Shown here in pieces: positions 25,680 to 33,455 of a DNA stretch of 64,000 nt; position 1 is the first letter of the stretch, and each line of letters starts with the position of its first letter. Position numbers and translations under genes: made by a program. Source of the DNA: Pseudactinotalea terrae (GTDB lineage Bacteria; Actinomycetota; Actinomycetes; Actinomycetales; Beutenbergiaceae). A model generated the notes under the pieces. The model worked only from the letters and a program-made list of their open reading frames with translations. It was not told where the DNA came from and did no database searches. The stretch lies in NCBI RefSeq assembly GCF_009733845.1, contig NZ_WNXZ01000003.1, positions 496,001-560,000 on the forward strand, given 5' to 3'.

Positions 25680-26378
25680 ATGTACGACCATCGTTCTTTC
25701 GTCCTGACGGCGCTGCAGTTCACCGAGAAGCTCGTCAGCGACTACGACGTCAACACCGTGCTCGAGGATCTCGCCGTGCGGCTCGCCGAGCTGCTCTCGC
25801 TGGCGGGGAGCGGCGTCAGCGTCGCGGTCGAGGGACGGCTCCGGGCGGTAACCACGATCCCTCCGCACCTGGCCGACCTGGAGCATCACCAGGAGCAGAC
25901 CCAGTCCGGTCCCTGTGCTGACGCCTTCCGTACCGGGCATCCGGTGACCGTCGTCGACCTGCAGGAGGACGAGAGGTGGCCGGAGTACCGGGAGGTGGCG
26001 CTGCGGCTCGGGATGCGGGCCGTGGTCGGTCTGCCGATGAAGCTCGGCGACCGGATCGTGGGTGCCCTCAACCTCTACAACGCCGAGGTGCGGCCGTGGG
26101 AGGAAGACGATCTCATCGCCGCTCAGCTCCTGGCCAACCTGGCCACCAGCTTCCTCATCCAGTCCGAGTCCATGAACCAGCAGTCGGTGCTGAACGCCCA
26201 GCTGCAGCGCGCACTCGAGAGCCGTGTGCTGGTCGAGCAGGCCAAGGGCGTGCTGGCGGAGGCTCACGGCACCGACGTGACCGCCGCGTTCGAGCGCATC
26301 CGCCGCCATGCCCGGCAGCACAACGTCAAGGTCGTCGAGGTGGCGCAGGGCATCGTGCATCTGGGCCTTCGCCTCTGA
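25680..26378 (+). CDS. GAF-ANTAR RNA-binding response regulator
   Basis: A 232-residue paralogue of the divergent gene at 24793-25536: GAF domain at about 10-160 (SGPCADAFRTGHPVTVVDL, WPEYREVALRLGMRAVVGLP) and ANTAR domain at about 170-230 (LESRVLVEQAKGVLAEAHG). The start ATG 25680 has a GGAG about 12 bases upstream. The pair may share or compete for RNA targets; no paired-hexaloop target was recognised in the window. Its 3' end is 36 bases from the convergent STAS gene. Confidence 0.88.
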   Translation: MYDHRSFVLTALQFTEKLVSDYDVNTVLEDLAVRLAELLSLAGSGVSVAVEGRLRAVTTIPPHLADLEHHQEQTQSGPCADAFRTGHPVTVVDLQEDERWPEYREVALRLGMRAVVGLPMKLGDRIVGALNLYNAEVRPWEEDDLIAAQLLANLATSFLIQSESMNQQSVLNAQLQRALESRVLVEQAKGVLAEAHGTDVTAAFERIRRHARQHNVKVVEVAQGIVHLGLRL

Positions 26379-26413
26379 GGCGAGGACCGGCCGGCGTTCG
26401 GTCATCACGGGGC

Positions 26414-26875
26414 TCAGGCGGGATCCGCGGCTGACGCCTGCATCGGCTCAGCGCGGCATGCCGAGCACTGGCAGCTGTCGTGCCAGCGCTGGAGCACGCG
26501 GCTGTCGAGCTGGTCGAGGGATTCGCTCGGCTCTGTGAGGCGGGTGACGAGCTGGACGACGTCGTCGAGCTCGGCGACGAGCACCAGGAACCTGACGAGT
26601 GGGGGCGGATCGACCAGGGTGACCGAGGCGTCGCTGCCGTGCGCCAGCCTCGCGATGATCGCCATCACCGACGAGTCCATGTACGTCACGTCTCGGGTGT
26701 GAACCTCGACGGGCATCTCGAGCTTGTCGAGCTCTGCCACCGCAGCACGCAGCTCCGTGTTCATGCCGAGATCGATCTCGCCGGTCAGTACCAGTCGAGC
26801 ACCGGCGCCGGCCGCGAGCACGGTGACGGTGCCGCTGCGGTGCTTCGCCGGCTCGGCCGCGTGTAAATCATCCAC
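26414..26875 (-). CDS. STAS-domain anti-sigma-factor antagonist-like protein
   Basis: A 153-residue protein whose residues ~15-110 form a STAS domain: LVLTGEIDLGMNTELRAAV, then VTYMDSSVMAIIARLA, with the conserved DSS where SpoIIAA-type proteins are phosphorylated by an anti-sigma kinase. Unlike a minimal antagonist (~110 residues), it has a ~40-residue tail with a CQCSAC cysteine cluster, which could sense redox or bind metal. The ATG at 26875 follows GGGGAG. It may control the SigB/F-type sigma factor at 27819-28631; no anti-sigma kinase is seen in the window. Confidence 0.82.
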   Translation of the reverse strand: MDDLHAAEPAKHRSGTVTVLAAGAGARLVLTGEIDLGMNTELRAAVAELDKLEMPVEVHTRDVTYMDSSVMAIIARLAHGSDASVTLVDPPPLVRFLVLVAELDDVVQLVTRLTEPSESLDQLDSRVLQRWHDSCQCSACRAEPMQASAADPA

Positions 26876-27024
26876 CTGACGACTCCCCGTCGTTCAAAGG
26901 GACGTCGCCGGGTTCACGGGCAACGAGGTCCGCCGGGGGCAGGAGCGGTCGATGAGTGCGTCGTCAAGGGTACCGGCGGCCGCGCGGGTTCACAAGCGTG
27001 CCGCGGGCTGAGCAGCGGTCTGAC

Positions 27025-27071
27025 GGCGCGAAGGTGCAGGTGAGCGTCTCGCTCACCTGCACCTTCGCGCC
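27025..27071. terminator. Perfect 22-bp hairpin between STAS and csbD genes
   Basis: Arms 27025-27046 and 27050-27071 are perfect reverse complements (GGCGCGAAGGTGCAGGTGAG and its mate) around a TCT loop. It lies 19 bases after the csbD stop (- strand). It probably terminates csbD transcription. There is no T-run. Confidence 0.65.
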
Positions 27072-27089
27072 GACTGTGGGAGGCGACCG

Positions 27090-27287
27090 TCAGCGGTTAC
27101 GGAGGTCGTCCGCGGCGTCGCGAGCGCCGTCCTTGACATCCTCCGCCGCCTGCTTGACCTTGGCGCCCGCTTCCTCGGTCGCGCCCTCGGCCTGCAGGTC
27201 ACGGTTGTCGGTGGCGTCACCGACGTTCTTCTTGACCTTGCCACTGGTCTCCTGAGCGGCGTTCTTCAGCTTGTCGTCCATACCCAT
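27090..27287 (-). CDS. csbD: CsbD-family general stress protein
   Basis: A 65-residue, highly charged Lys/Glu/Asp-rich protein with the CsbD core DDKLKNAAQETSGKVKKNVG. CsbD-like proteins are induced by the general stress sigma factor in Bacillus and relatives; their molecular role is unknown. The ATG at 27287 is preceded by AAGGAG with 6-base spacing; a second ATG two codons on is less likely. Neighbouring STAS, sigma-factor and DUF4235 genes support a general-stress setting. Confidence 0.85.
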   Translation of the reverse strand: MGMDDKLKNAAQETSGKVKKNVGDATDNRDLQAEGATEEAGAKVKQAAEDVKDGARDAADDLRNR

Positions 27288-27486
27288 GAGGTGCTCCTTC
27301 GCGCAACGGGTCCCGCTCGTCACGGAACCGCTTGTTCCTCCCGGTGCCCCGAATGGGCTCTTTCATGCAGGTCGGTGCCGATCCGCCCCGATGATGTGTC
27401 AAGAGCGCCCTGCCTGGGCACCGGGTGTGACTGAATGACATGGAGCCCGTCGTCACGTCCGCAGCTGAACCCGAAGAGGAGAACCG

Positions 27487-27789
27487 ATGCCCCGTCATCA
27501 CGAGAAGCGCACCAACAAGGCTGCGAAGGTCCTCTACCAGCCTGTGGGGGTGGTGAGCAGCGTTGTCGCCGGCCTGATCGCGGGCCAGGTCTTCCAACAG
27601 GTGTGGAAGCGGGTGCTGCCCGGCGATCACGACGATCCGCCGAACGCCCTCGAGTCTGAGTACACCTGGAAAGAGGTGATGGTCGGTGCGCTCATCCAGG
27701 GCGCCATCTTCGCCGTTGTCAGGGCCGCGGTGAGCCGCGGCGGAGCACGTGCCTTCGAGCGGTGGACGGGGGAGTGGCCCGGGAATTGA
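27487..27789 (+). CDS. DUF4235 membrane protein
   Basis: A 100-residue protein with two predicted membrane segments (LYQPVGVVSSVVAGLIAGQV near 16-36 and MVGALIQGAIFAVVRAAV near 65-83) and a basic N-terminus. It matches the actinobacterial DUF4235 family of unknown function. ATG 27487 follows AGAGGAGAACCG. It is often found near stress genes. It stands alone, convergent with the sigma factor gene. Confidence 0.8.
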   Translation: MPRHHEKRTNKAAKVLYQPVGVVSSVVAGLIAGQVFQQVWKRVLPGDHDDPPNALESEYTWKEVMVGALIQGAIFAVVRAAVSRGGARAFERWTGEWPGN

Positions 27790-27818
27790 TCTGGCCGTAG
27801 GGAGCCGTCCGGCGAAGC

Positions 27819-28631
27819 CTAGGCTGCGTGGTCCTGCTCCAGCTGCGAGCGCAGCTCAGCGAGGATCTTGGTGAGCCACCGGCTCACCTGCATCTGAGCG
27901 ACACCCAGCTGCGCGCCGATCTCGCGCTGGGTCAAACCCTCGAAGAACCTGAGGTACAGCACCCGGCGCTCCCGCTGATCAAGGTTCTGCAGCAGCGGCA
28001 GCAGCATCACGCGGATATCGACGGTTGCATACGGCTCGCCGTCGTGCGGCAGGCAGTCTCCCAAGGTCAGATCACCCCGGGAGGGATCGACCAGCTGGTC
28101 GAGCGCGGTGGGCTGGAAGCAGCCCGAGGCCGACAACGCCTCGTCGTGCTCCTCGCGCGTGATATCGAGCCGAGCACAGATCTCGTCGGGTGTGGGGTCG
28201 CGGCCGAGGTCGAGCGCCAGGCTCTCCGTCGCTCTGCTGATCCGCGACTGGAGCTCCTGGATGCGCCGGGGTGGGCGCACCATCCAGCTGACATCGCGGA
28301 AGTACCGCAGCACCTCGCCACGCATCGTCGGCACGGCGTAGCTCAGCAGGTCGTGGTGCCGGGAGGGGTCGAAGCGGCGCACAGCCTTGAGCAGACCCTC
28401 GCAGGCGGCCTGCTCGAGGTCCTCGACCGCGACGCCACGGCCGCGATAGCGGCTGGCGACCGCGCGGGCGACGCGGACGTTGAGCTCGATGAGCTTGGCC
28501 TGGGCGGCTCGACGCTCGGCCGGATCGCTCGTGCTGTACGCGCACCAGGCGAGCTGGTCGGTCCGACTGGCGCGTTCGTGGCGGCTGAGCGTGTGCTCGG
28601 CCCTGGCAAGCGGTGACTGTGTCGTGACCAT
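27819..28631 (-). CDS. SigB/SigF-type RNA polymerase sigma factor
   Basis: A 270-residue sigma-70 family protein of the general-stress/sporulation group: region 2 (DLEQAACEGLLKAVRRFDPS, SYAVPTMRGEVLRYFRD), region 3 (RPPRRIQELQSRI, PTPDEICARL) and region 4 with a helix-turn-helix (GLTQREIGAQLGVAQMQVSRWL). The ATG at 28631 is chosen because the family N-terminus begins there; a long in-frame extension upstream covers the divergent dehydrogenase and is not credible. Members of this group are held by anti-sigma kinases and freed by STAS antagonists, such as the one at 26414. Confidence 0.9.
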   Translation of the reverse strand: MVTTQSPLARAEHTLSRHERASRTDQLAWCAYSTSDPAERRAAQAKLIELNVRVARAVASRYRGRGVAVEDLEQAACEGLLKAVRRFDPSRHHDLLSYAVPTMRGEVLRYFRDVSWMVRPPRRIQELQSRISRATESLALDLGRDPTPDEICARLDITREEHDEALSASGCFQPTALDQLVDPSRGDLTLGDCLPHDGEPYATVDIRVMLLPLLQNLDQRERRVLYLRFFEGLTQREIGAQLGVAQMQVSRWLTKILAELRSQLEQDHAA

Positions 28632-28808
28632 CGATGCACTCTCGTCGCGAGTGTGCCCGCCTTGGTCTCCAGCGAACGTGATGCCAGGCCATCTTACCGC
28701 GTGTGGGTCGTCGAGCGGTTGCTGGTCGAGCGAATGCCCGGCGGTGCCGTGGGGTACCGGCGCAGCAGTCGGCGTCCCGCCGGCCCCGATCGCAGCGAAG
28801 GAGACACC

Positions 28809-29996
28809 ATGAGAGCCGTGACCTGGCAAGGGCGTCGCGACATGCAGGTCGTCGATGCGCCGGACCCGCGCATCGAGGAACCGACCGATGCTCTGGTACG
28901 CATCACCTCGACAGCACTGTGCGGTTCCGACCTGCACCTGTACGACCCCTTCACCCCCTTCATGACCCCAGGCGATGTCGTCGGGCACGAGCCGATGGGC
29001 ATCGTCGAGGAGGTCGGTCGTGAGGTCCACGACCTCCGTGTCGGCGATCGGGTCGTCGTCCCGTTCAACGTCAGCTGCGGCACCTGCTGGATGTGCAGGC
29101 GCGGCCTCCAGAGCCAGTGCGAGACGACCCAGAATCGTGAGCACGGCACCGGGGCCAGCCTGTTCGGCTACTCCAAGCTCTATGGGCAGGTACCGGGTGG
29201 GCAGGCAGAGGCGATGCGGGTTCCCTTCGCCGACACGCTGCCGATCGTCGTGCCCGACGACGGGCCGGATGACCGGTTCCTGTTTCTCTCCGACGTGCTT
29301 CCGACCGCCTGGCAGGCCGTGGAGTACGCGGGCGTCACCCCTGGAGCCTCCGTGCTCGTGCTGGGCGCGGGACCCATCGGCGACATGGCCGCACGGGTGG
29401 CGCTGCACCGTGGGTGCGAGGTCGTGGTGGTCGACCGGATTCCCGAGCGCCTGGCCCGAGCGGCGGGGCGGGGCGCGACCACGATCGACGTCGACGAGCT
29501 CGGCGCCGACAACCTGCCCGAGAAGATTCGCGAGCTGAGCGGCGGTCGCGGCGCGGACGCGGTCATCGACGCCGTCGGCATGGAGGCGCACGGATCTCCC
29601 GTCGCCGAGGTGATGCAGAAAGCACTCGCGGTGCTTCCCAAGCAGGCCCAGGCAGCGGTGATGACCAAGGCGGGCGTCGACCGGCTCGAGGTCCTGCACC
29701 AGGCGATCGAGTGCGTCCGGCGGGGCGGGACCGTCTCGGTGGTGGGCGTGTACGGCGGCGCCGCCGATCCGATGCCGATGATGCAGCTCTTCGACAAGCA
29801 GGTGCAGCTGCGGATGGGGCAGGCGAATGTGCGGCGCTGGAGCGAGGAGATCCTCGACGTGCTTCAGCAGGACGACGACGTGCTCGGCGTGGAGACCTTC
29901 GCTACGCACCACCTGTCGCTCGAGGAGGCCCCGGCGGCCTATGCGACGTTCCAGGAGAAGAGCGATGGCATGGTGAAAGCTGTCTTCGCCCCGTGA
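28809..29996 (+). CDS. Zinc-dependent dehydrogenase (glutathione-independent formaldehyde dehydrogenase-like)
   Basis: A 395-residue medium-chain dehydrogenase: catalytic zinc region STALCGSDLHLYD, GHEPMGIV; structural zinc cysteines in CGTCWMCRRGLQSQC; Rossmann motif LGAGPIGDMAARVA. The extra ~40 residues, the YSKLYGQVPGGQAE segment and the DAVGMEAHG motif resemble the long type that includes glutathione-independent formaldehyde dehydrogenases. It begins at ATG 28809 with GAAGGAGACACC ahead. It ends 9 bases from the convergent oxidoreductase gene. Confidence 0.88.
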   Translation: MRAVTWQGRRDMQVVDAPDPRIEEPTDALVRITSTALCGSDLHLYDPFTPFMTPGDVVGHEPMGIVEEVGREVHDLRVGDRVVVPFNVSCGTCWMCRRGLQSQCETTQNREHGTGASLFGYSKLYGQVPGGQAEAMRVPFADTLPIVVPDDGPDDRFLFLSDVLPTAWQAVEYAGVTPGASVLVLGAGPIGDMAARVALHRGCEVVVVDRIPERLARAAGRGATTIDVDELGADNLPEKIRELSGGRGADAVIDAVGMEAHGSPVAEVMQKALAVLPKQAQAAVMTKAGVDRLEVLHQAIECVRRGGTVSVVGVYGGAADPMPMMQLFDKQVQLRMGQANVRRWSEEILDVLQQDDDVLGVETFATHHLSLEEAPAAYATFQEKSDGMVKAVFAP

Positions 29997-30005
29997 CGAC
30001 GCGGG

Positions 30006-31418
30006 TCACCGGGGAGCCAGAGCGCACGTGGCAGGACCCTCGAGGACAGCGCCGTCGACGTCGAAGCGCGATCCGTGCAACGGGCAGTCCCAGGAGCGTT
30101 CGGCGTCGTTCCACCTGAGCGGCCCGCCGAGATGGGTGCAGACGCGGGACAGCTCGCCGGTCGACTCGTCCGACGGCGGCCGTACGACGGGTCTCAACCA
30201 GCCGCTTGCGAGCTCGAGACCCACCCGTGCGTTGGCGCGGACGACCTGACTCGCTCCGGCGAGCTCCTGCCTGCCCCACGGGCGGTAGACATCGCCCCAC
30301 TCGACCCGACTGCCCGTCACCTCCCCGCACAGGGCGAGAGCGGCCGCCACGCCGTTGGTCATGCCCCACTTCGCGTACCCGCCGGCCACCAGCAGATGAT
30401 CGGCCCCGGGGAGCAACGGCCCCGCGAAGGGCAGCTGATGTGCGGTCGTGTGGTCCTGCGCCGACCAGGCGTGCGTCTCCTCGGCGTCGGGCCACCAGCG
30501 GCGAGTCCAGGTCCGAAGGCGGTCGAGGTGACTCAGCTCCGACCGGGTACGGCCGGTGGGGTGTCCCTCACCCCCCACCAGCAGCAGATGCTGACCATCG
30601 TGCGTCGCGTCGCGCAGCGAGCGGGCAGGCTGATCGGCCGAGAGGTACATCGCCTGCCACGGCTGCAGCGCCGTCTGGAACGCCAGCGCGTACGAGCGTC
30701 TCGCCTCCATCCGGGCGAAGTACCCACCCCGGTCCAGCACGGGCATCCCGGTGGCGATCACCACCCTGTGAGCCAGCAGCTCACCCGCCTCGGTCTCCAG
30801 CCGCGCCGGTCCCGCGTCGCGGACCTGCAGCACCCGGACCCCCTCGTGGACGGTGGCCCCGCTCTCGATCGCGTCCTGGATCAGGGCGTGGACGAGCTGC
30901 ACCGGATCGGTCTGCCACTGGTCGTCCAACCACACGCCGCCGCGCGTCGGGAAGGGCAGCTCGAGGTCCTCCACCCAGCGTGCGGCCAGCCCGGCCCGTC
31001 GAGCATGGCCGAGCTCGTCACGGGCGGCCTGCTCACCGCGTGCGCGGGCCGCGAACGTGACGGCGGCGCGCCGGTCGATGGGAACCTCGTGCGAGAGGCA
31101 GAACTCCTCGAGCCAGGCTTGCGCCTGGATGTTGGCCTCGACGTACTGACGGACGACGGCTGGCGGGTGCTTGCGGGCGATCGTCGAGAGCCTGGTGCCC
31201 TGCAGGAGACTCACCTTCGCCGTGCTGGCGCCCGTCGTCGCAGCAGCGACGGACCGTGCCTCGAGCACGGCGACCGCCAGCCCAGCCCGGGCGAGCAGCG
31301 CAGCCGCAGCCGCCCCGGTCAGGCCCGCGCCCACCACAGCGACGTCGACGGCGCGGGGGAGGTCGTGCTCGGGAAGCGCTGGGGTCGCACCTGCGTGCCA
31401 CAGCGGCTGGGTGGTCAC
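30006..31418 (-). CDS. FAD-dependent oxidoreductase with C-terminal Rieske domain
   Basis: A 470-residue protein. The N-terminal DAO-type FAD domain shows VAVVGAGLTGAAAAALLARAG near 25-45 and the GGYAKWGMTNG motif near 350. The C-terminal ~90 residues are a Rieske [2Fe-2S] domain with CTH and CPLH ligands, all four present. Such fusions pass electrons from an amine- or acid-oxidising flavin to an iron-sulfur centre. I chose GTG 31418 because it overlaps the stop of a small upstream ORF (GTGA) that has an excellent ribosome-binding site; another in-frame GTG at 31499 is poorly spaced from that site. Confidence 0.85.
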   Translation of the reverse strand: MTTQPLWHAGATPALPEHDLPRAVDVAVVGAGLTGAAAAALLARAGLAVAVLEARSVAAATTGASTAKVSLLQGTRLSTIARKHPPAVVRQYVEANIQAQAWLEEFCLSHEVPIDRRAAVTFAARARGEQAARDELGHARRAGLAARWVEDLELPFPTRGGVWLDDQWQTDPVQLVHALIQDAIESGATVHEGVRVLQVRDAGPARLETEAGELLAHRVVIATGMPVLDRGGYFARMEARRSYALAFQTALQPWQAMYLSADQPARSLRDATHDGQHLLLVGGEGHPTGRTRSELSHLDRLRTWTRRWWPDAEETHAWSAQDHTTAHQLPFAGPLLPGADHLLVAGGYAKWGMTNGVAAALALCGEVTGSRVEWGDVYRPWGRQELAGASQVVRANARVGLELASGWLRPVVRPPSDESTGELSRVCTHLGGPLRWNDAERSWDCPLHGSRFDVDGAVLEGPATCALAPR

Positions 31419-31507
31419 AGCCCGGCACCGCGGGCCGAGCGCACTGGTGCGACCGTCCCGCTCGGCATGACCCGATCCCCTCGACCGATGCTGGTGCACT
31501 GGATCAT
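31415..31507 (-). CDS. Small upstream ORF coupled to the Rieske oxidoreductase
   Basis: A 30-residue ORF (MIQCTSIGRGDRVMPSGTVA and ten more residues) starts at ATG 31507 with AAGGAG 6 bases upstream, the best ribosome-binding site in the neighbourhood. It stops with TGA at 31417-31415, overlapping the GTG of the oxidoreductase. It may be a leader peptide whose translation feeds ribosomes into the next gene, or a microprotein. The alternative is that no protein is needed and the oxidoreductase starts differently. Confidence 0.4.
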   Translation of the reverse strand: MIQCTSIGRGDRVMPSGTVAPVRSARGAGL

Positions 31508-31638
31508 GAACGACTCCTTCAGGTCGTGGCCGCCGCTGGACTGCTGGGCGGAGGAACGTGCTGGCCTGTCAGGTACCCCGATCGGGCCAGGCTCATGCGT
31601 GAGGTGCCGGGGCGCCGCCGTGCTGCCACACTGACGCC

Positions 31639-32775
31639 GTGCGAACCATGGGTGTCGAGGAGGAGCTGCTGCTCGTCGAGAGCGGCACCGGCCGGGCGCT
31701 CTCGCTCGCGAGCCAGGTGCTGCAGCAAGCCGCGGCGGATGCGTCCCCTGACGACGCTGCGGACGTCCCCTTCACCGGGGCGCTCGAGAAAGAGCTGCAG
31801 CGGCAGCAGATCGAGACGGGTACGGCGCCGCACGCCGATCTCGCCGCCCTCGGGGAGGATGTGCGGGCGTGGCGCCGCACGGCGATCGATGCAGCACGGC
31901 ACAGCGGCGCGCAGATCGCCGCGCTGGGGACCTCCCCGATCCCTGTCGAGCCACGGCCGACGGACAACGACCGGTTCCGGGAGATGGCGGAGCGGTTCGG
32001 GATCACCACCGCGGAGAACCTGACCTGCGGCTGCCACGTGCACGTCTCGATCGAGTCCAGGGAAGAGGCGGTCGCCGTCATCGACCGGATCCGGCCCTGG
32101 CTGCCGATCCTGATCGCGGTGAGCGCGAACTCGCCGTTCTGGCAGGGCAACGACACGTCCTACGCCTCCTACCGCACGCAAGCGCAGTCCCGGTGGCCGA
32201 CGACGGGGCCGAGCGAGATCTTCGGCTCGGCCGAGGCCTACGACGACCTGGTCGCGAGCATGATGGCCACGAACACCGTGCTCGACAGCGCCATGCTCTA
32301 CTTCGACGCTCGCGTCTCGCAGAGCTACCCGACCGTCGAGCTGCGCGTCGCCGACGTGTGCCTGGATCCCGACGACACCGTGCTCGTCGCCGGGCTCGCG
32401 CGGGCCATGGTGATGACCGCTGCCGCCGAGTGGGCCGCTGGGAAGGTGGCGCCGCCGGTGCCCGTGGCGATGCTCCGGCTGGCGAACTGGCAGGCATCCC
32501 GCGCCGGCCTCGGCGAAAACCTGCTGGACCCGCTCACGGGCCGGCCACGACCGGCCGACGAGGTGGTGCATCAACTGCTGGATCACGTGCGGCCGGCGCT
32601 GCGCGAGTGCGGCGACGAGGTCGCCGTGACCGAGGCGCTCGAGCGGGTCCTGGCGGTCGGCAACGGGGCCGATCGGCAGCGCGACACCTGGGAGCGGACC
32701 GGCAGCCTGGCCGACGTCGTCGCCGATGCTGTCAGGGTGACCGCCGGCCAGGAGGCCGGAGGCGTCCGCCGCTGA
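31639..32775 (+). CDS. Carboxylate-amine ligase, YbdK/glutamate-cysteine ligase type 2 family
   Basis: A 378-residue protein matching the YbdK family: N-terminal GVEEELLLVE with metal/ATP-binding glutamates, CGCHVHVSI, NSPFWQGNDT and SYPTVELRVADVC. These enzymes join an amine to a carboxylate using ATP; some make gamma-glutamylcysteine weakly. In actinobacteria the true substrate is unknown. The start is GTG 31639 or ATG 31648. A CACACT box 6 bases before 31639 would fit a leaderless transcript. No ribosome-binding site is seen. Confidence 0.88.
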   Translation: MRTMGVEEELLLVESGTGRALSLASQVLQQAAADASPDDAADVPFTGALEKELQRQQIETGTAPHADLAALGEDVRAWRRTAIDAARHSGAQIAALGTSPIPVEPRPTDNDRFREMAERFGITTAENLTCGCHVHVSIESREEAVAVIDRIRPWLPILIAVSANSPFWQGNDTSYASYRTQAQSRWPTTGPSEIFGSAEAYDDLVASMMATNTVLDSAMLYFDARVSQSYPTVELRVADVCLDPDDTVLVAGLARAMVMTAAAEWAAGKVAPPVPVAMLRLANWQASRAGLGENLLDPLTGRPRPADEVVHQLLDHVRPALRECGDEVAVTEALERVLAVGNGADRQRDTWERTGSLADVVADAVRVTAGQEAGGVRR

Positions 32776-32899
32776 GCTACCCCTGGATGCTTTTGTGATC
32801 TGCTCTCCGGTCGCCGCTGGCGCGACCGCCGGTTGCCATCGTGCCGTCCTCCTTCGATGCCGTGGCTGGCTCACCGCCACGCTCGTGTCAGTGCGCTCT

Positions 32900-33079
32900 T
32901 CACGTGGATCGGCCGTCGTCCTCACCCTCGGCCTGCGAGGGGTGCCCCTGCTGGGGTGGGTCGGGGTGCGTCGCGGGGTGCTCCGGGTCCGCACCCTCGG
33001 CCTGGCTGGGATGCTCAGGTTGTGACGGGGCCCTTGCCTCGGATCCTTCGGCATCGGCTCCCGTGTGGTCGTGCGTCAC
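32900..33079 (-). CDS. Small acidic, repeat-containing disordered protein
   Basis: A 59-residue ORF starting at GTG 33079 with GAGGAGG and ideal 6-base spacing upstream. The protein is rich in Pro, His, Glu, Asp and Gln and contains HPSQAEG twice, so it is probably disordered. It lies upstream of the DUF7218 gene's end on the same strand and fills most of the 353-base gap 32776-33128, in which I see nothing else. Support is the ribosome-binding site and the repeat; no family is recognised. Confidence 0.45.
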   Translation of the reverse strand: MTHDHTGADAEGSEARAPSQPEHPSQAEGADPEHPATHPDPPQQGHPSQAEGEDDGRST

Positions 33080-33128
33080 AGCTGTCCTCCTCGCTCGTAC
33101 GGTCCAGCAGGTGGGTCTGGCATGGCGA

Positions 33129-33398
33129 CTAGTGGTTGCGAAGCATGTCGATGAGCTCGTCCTTCTTCTTGTCCGAGTAGCCGGACAGCCCGAGCTCCTT
33201 GGCTCGGTCGCGCAGCTCGCTCACGGTGCGGTCCTCGTAGTCCTCCGCCTTTCCGCCGCGCCGGCCGACCTTGCCCTTGCCCTCGGCGGCAGCGGCGTTC
33301 GAGATCCGCGCCGCCTTCTCCTTCGATGCGCCGTCATCCCGGAGCTCCTCGTACATGTCCGGGTTCTTGATCGACGACGGCGTGTCCTTGCGTGGCAT
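33129..33398 (-). CDS. DUF7218 / Rho-N-like small protein
   Basis: An 89-residue basic protein. It begins with a conserved MPRKDTPSSIKNPDMYEELR segment, has a Gly/Lys-rich middle and ends with a Rho-termination-factor N-terminal (SAP-like) motif VSELRDRAKELGLSGYSDKKKDELIDML. The family is often annotated as plasmid-stabilisation-like; the C-terminal motif suggests nucleic-acid binding. The start ATG 33398 follows AAGGAG. Confidence 0.8.
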   Translation of the reverse strand: MPRKDTPSSIKNPDMYEELRDDGASKEKAARISNAAAAEGKGKVGRRGGKAEDYEDRTVSELRDRAKELGLSGYSDKKKDELIDMLRNH

Positions 33399-33455
33399 GT
33401 CAACTCCTTCTGATCGATGGGTACGTCCGCCAGCACGCTGGCCGGTGCGCGGTCA

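Noticed and set aside
31519-33054. A 511-residue - strand frame across the YbdK gene
   Set aside because: Antisense to a well-conserved enzyme and low in complexity. The small ORF I do accept at 32900-33079 is in another frame.
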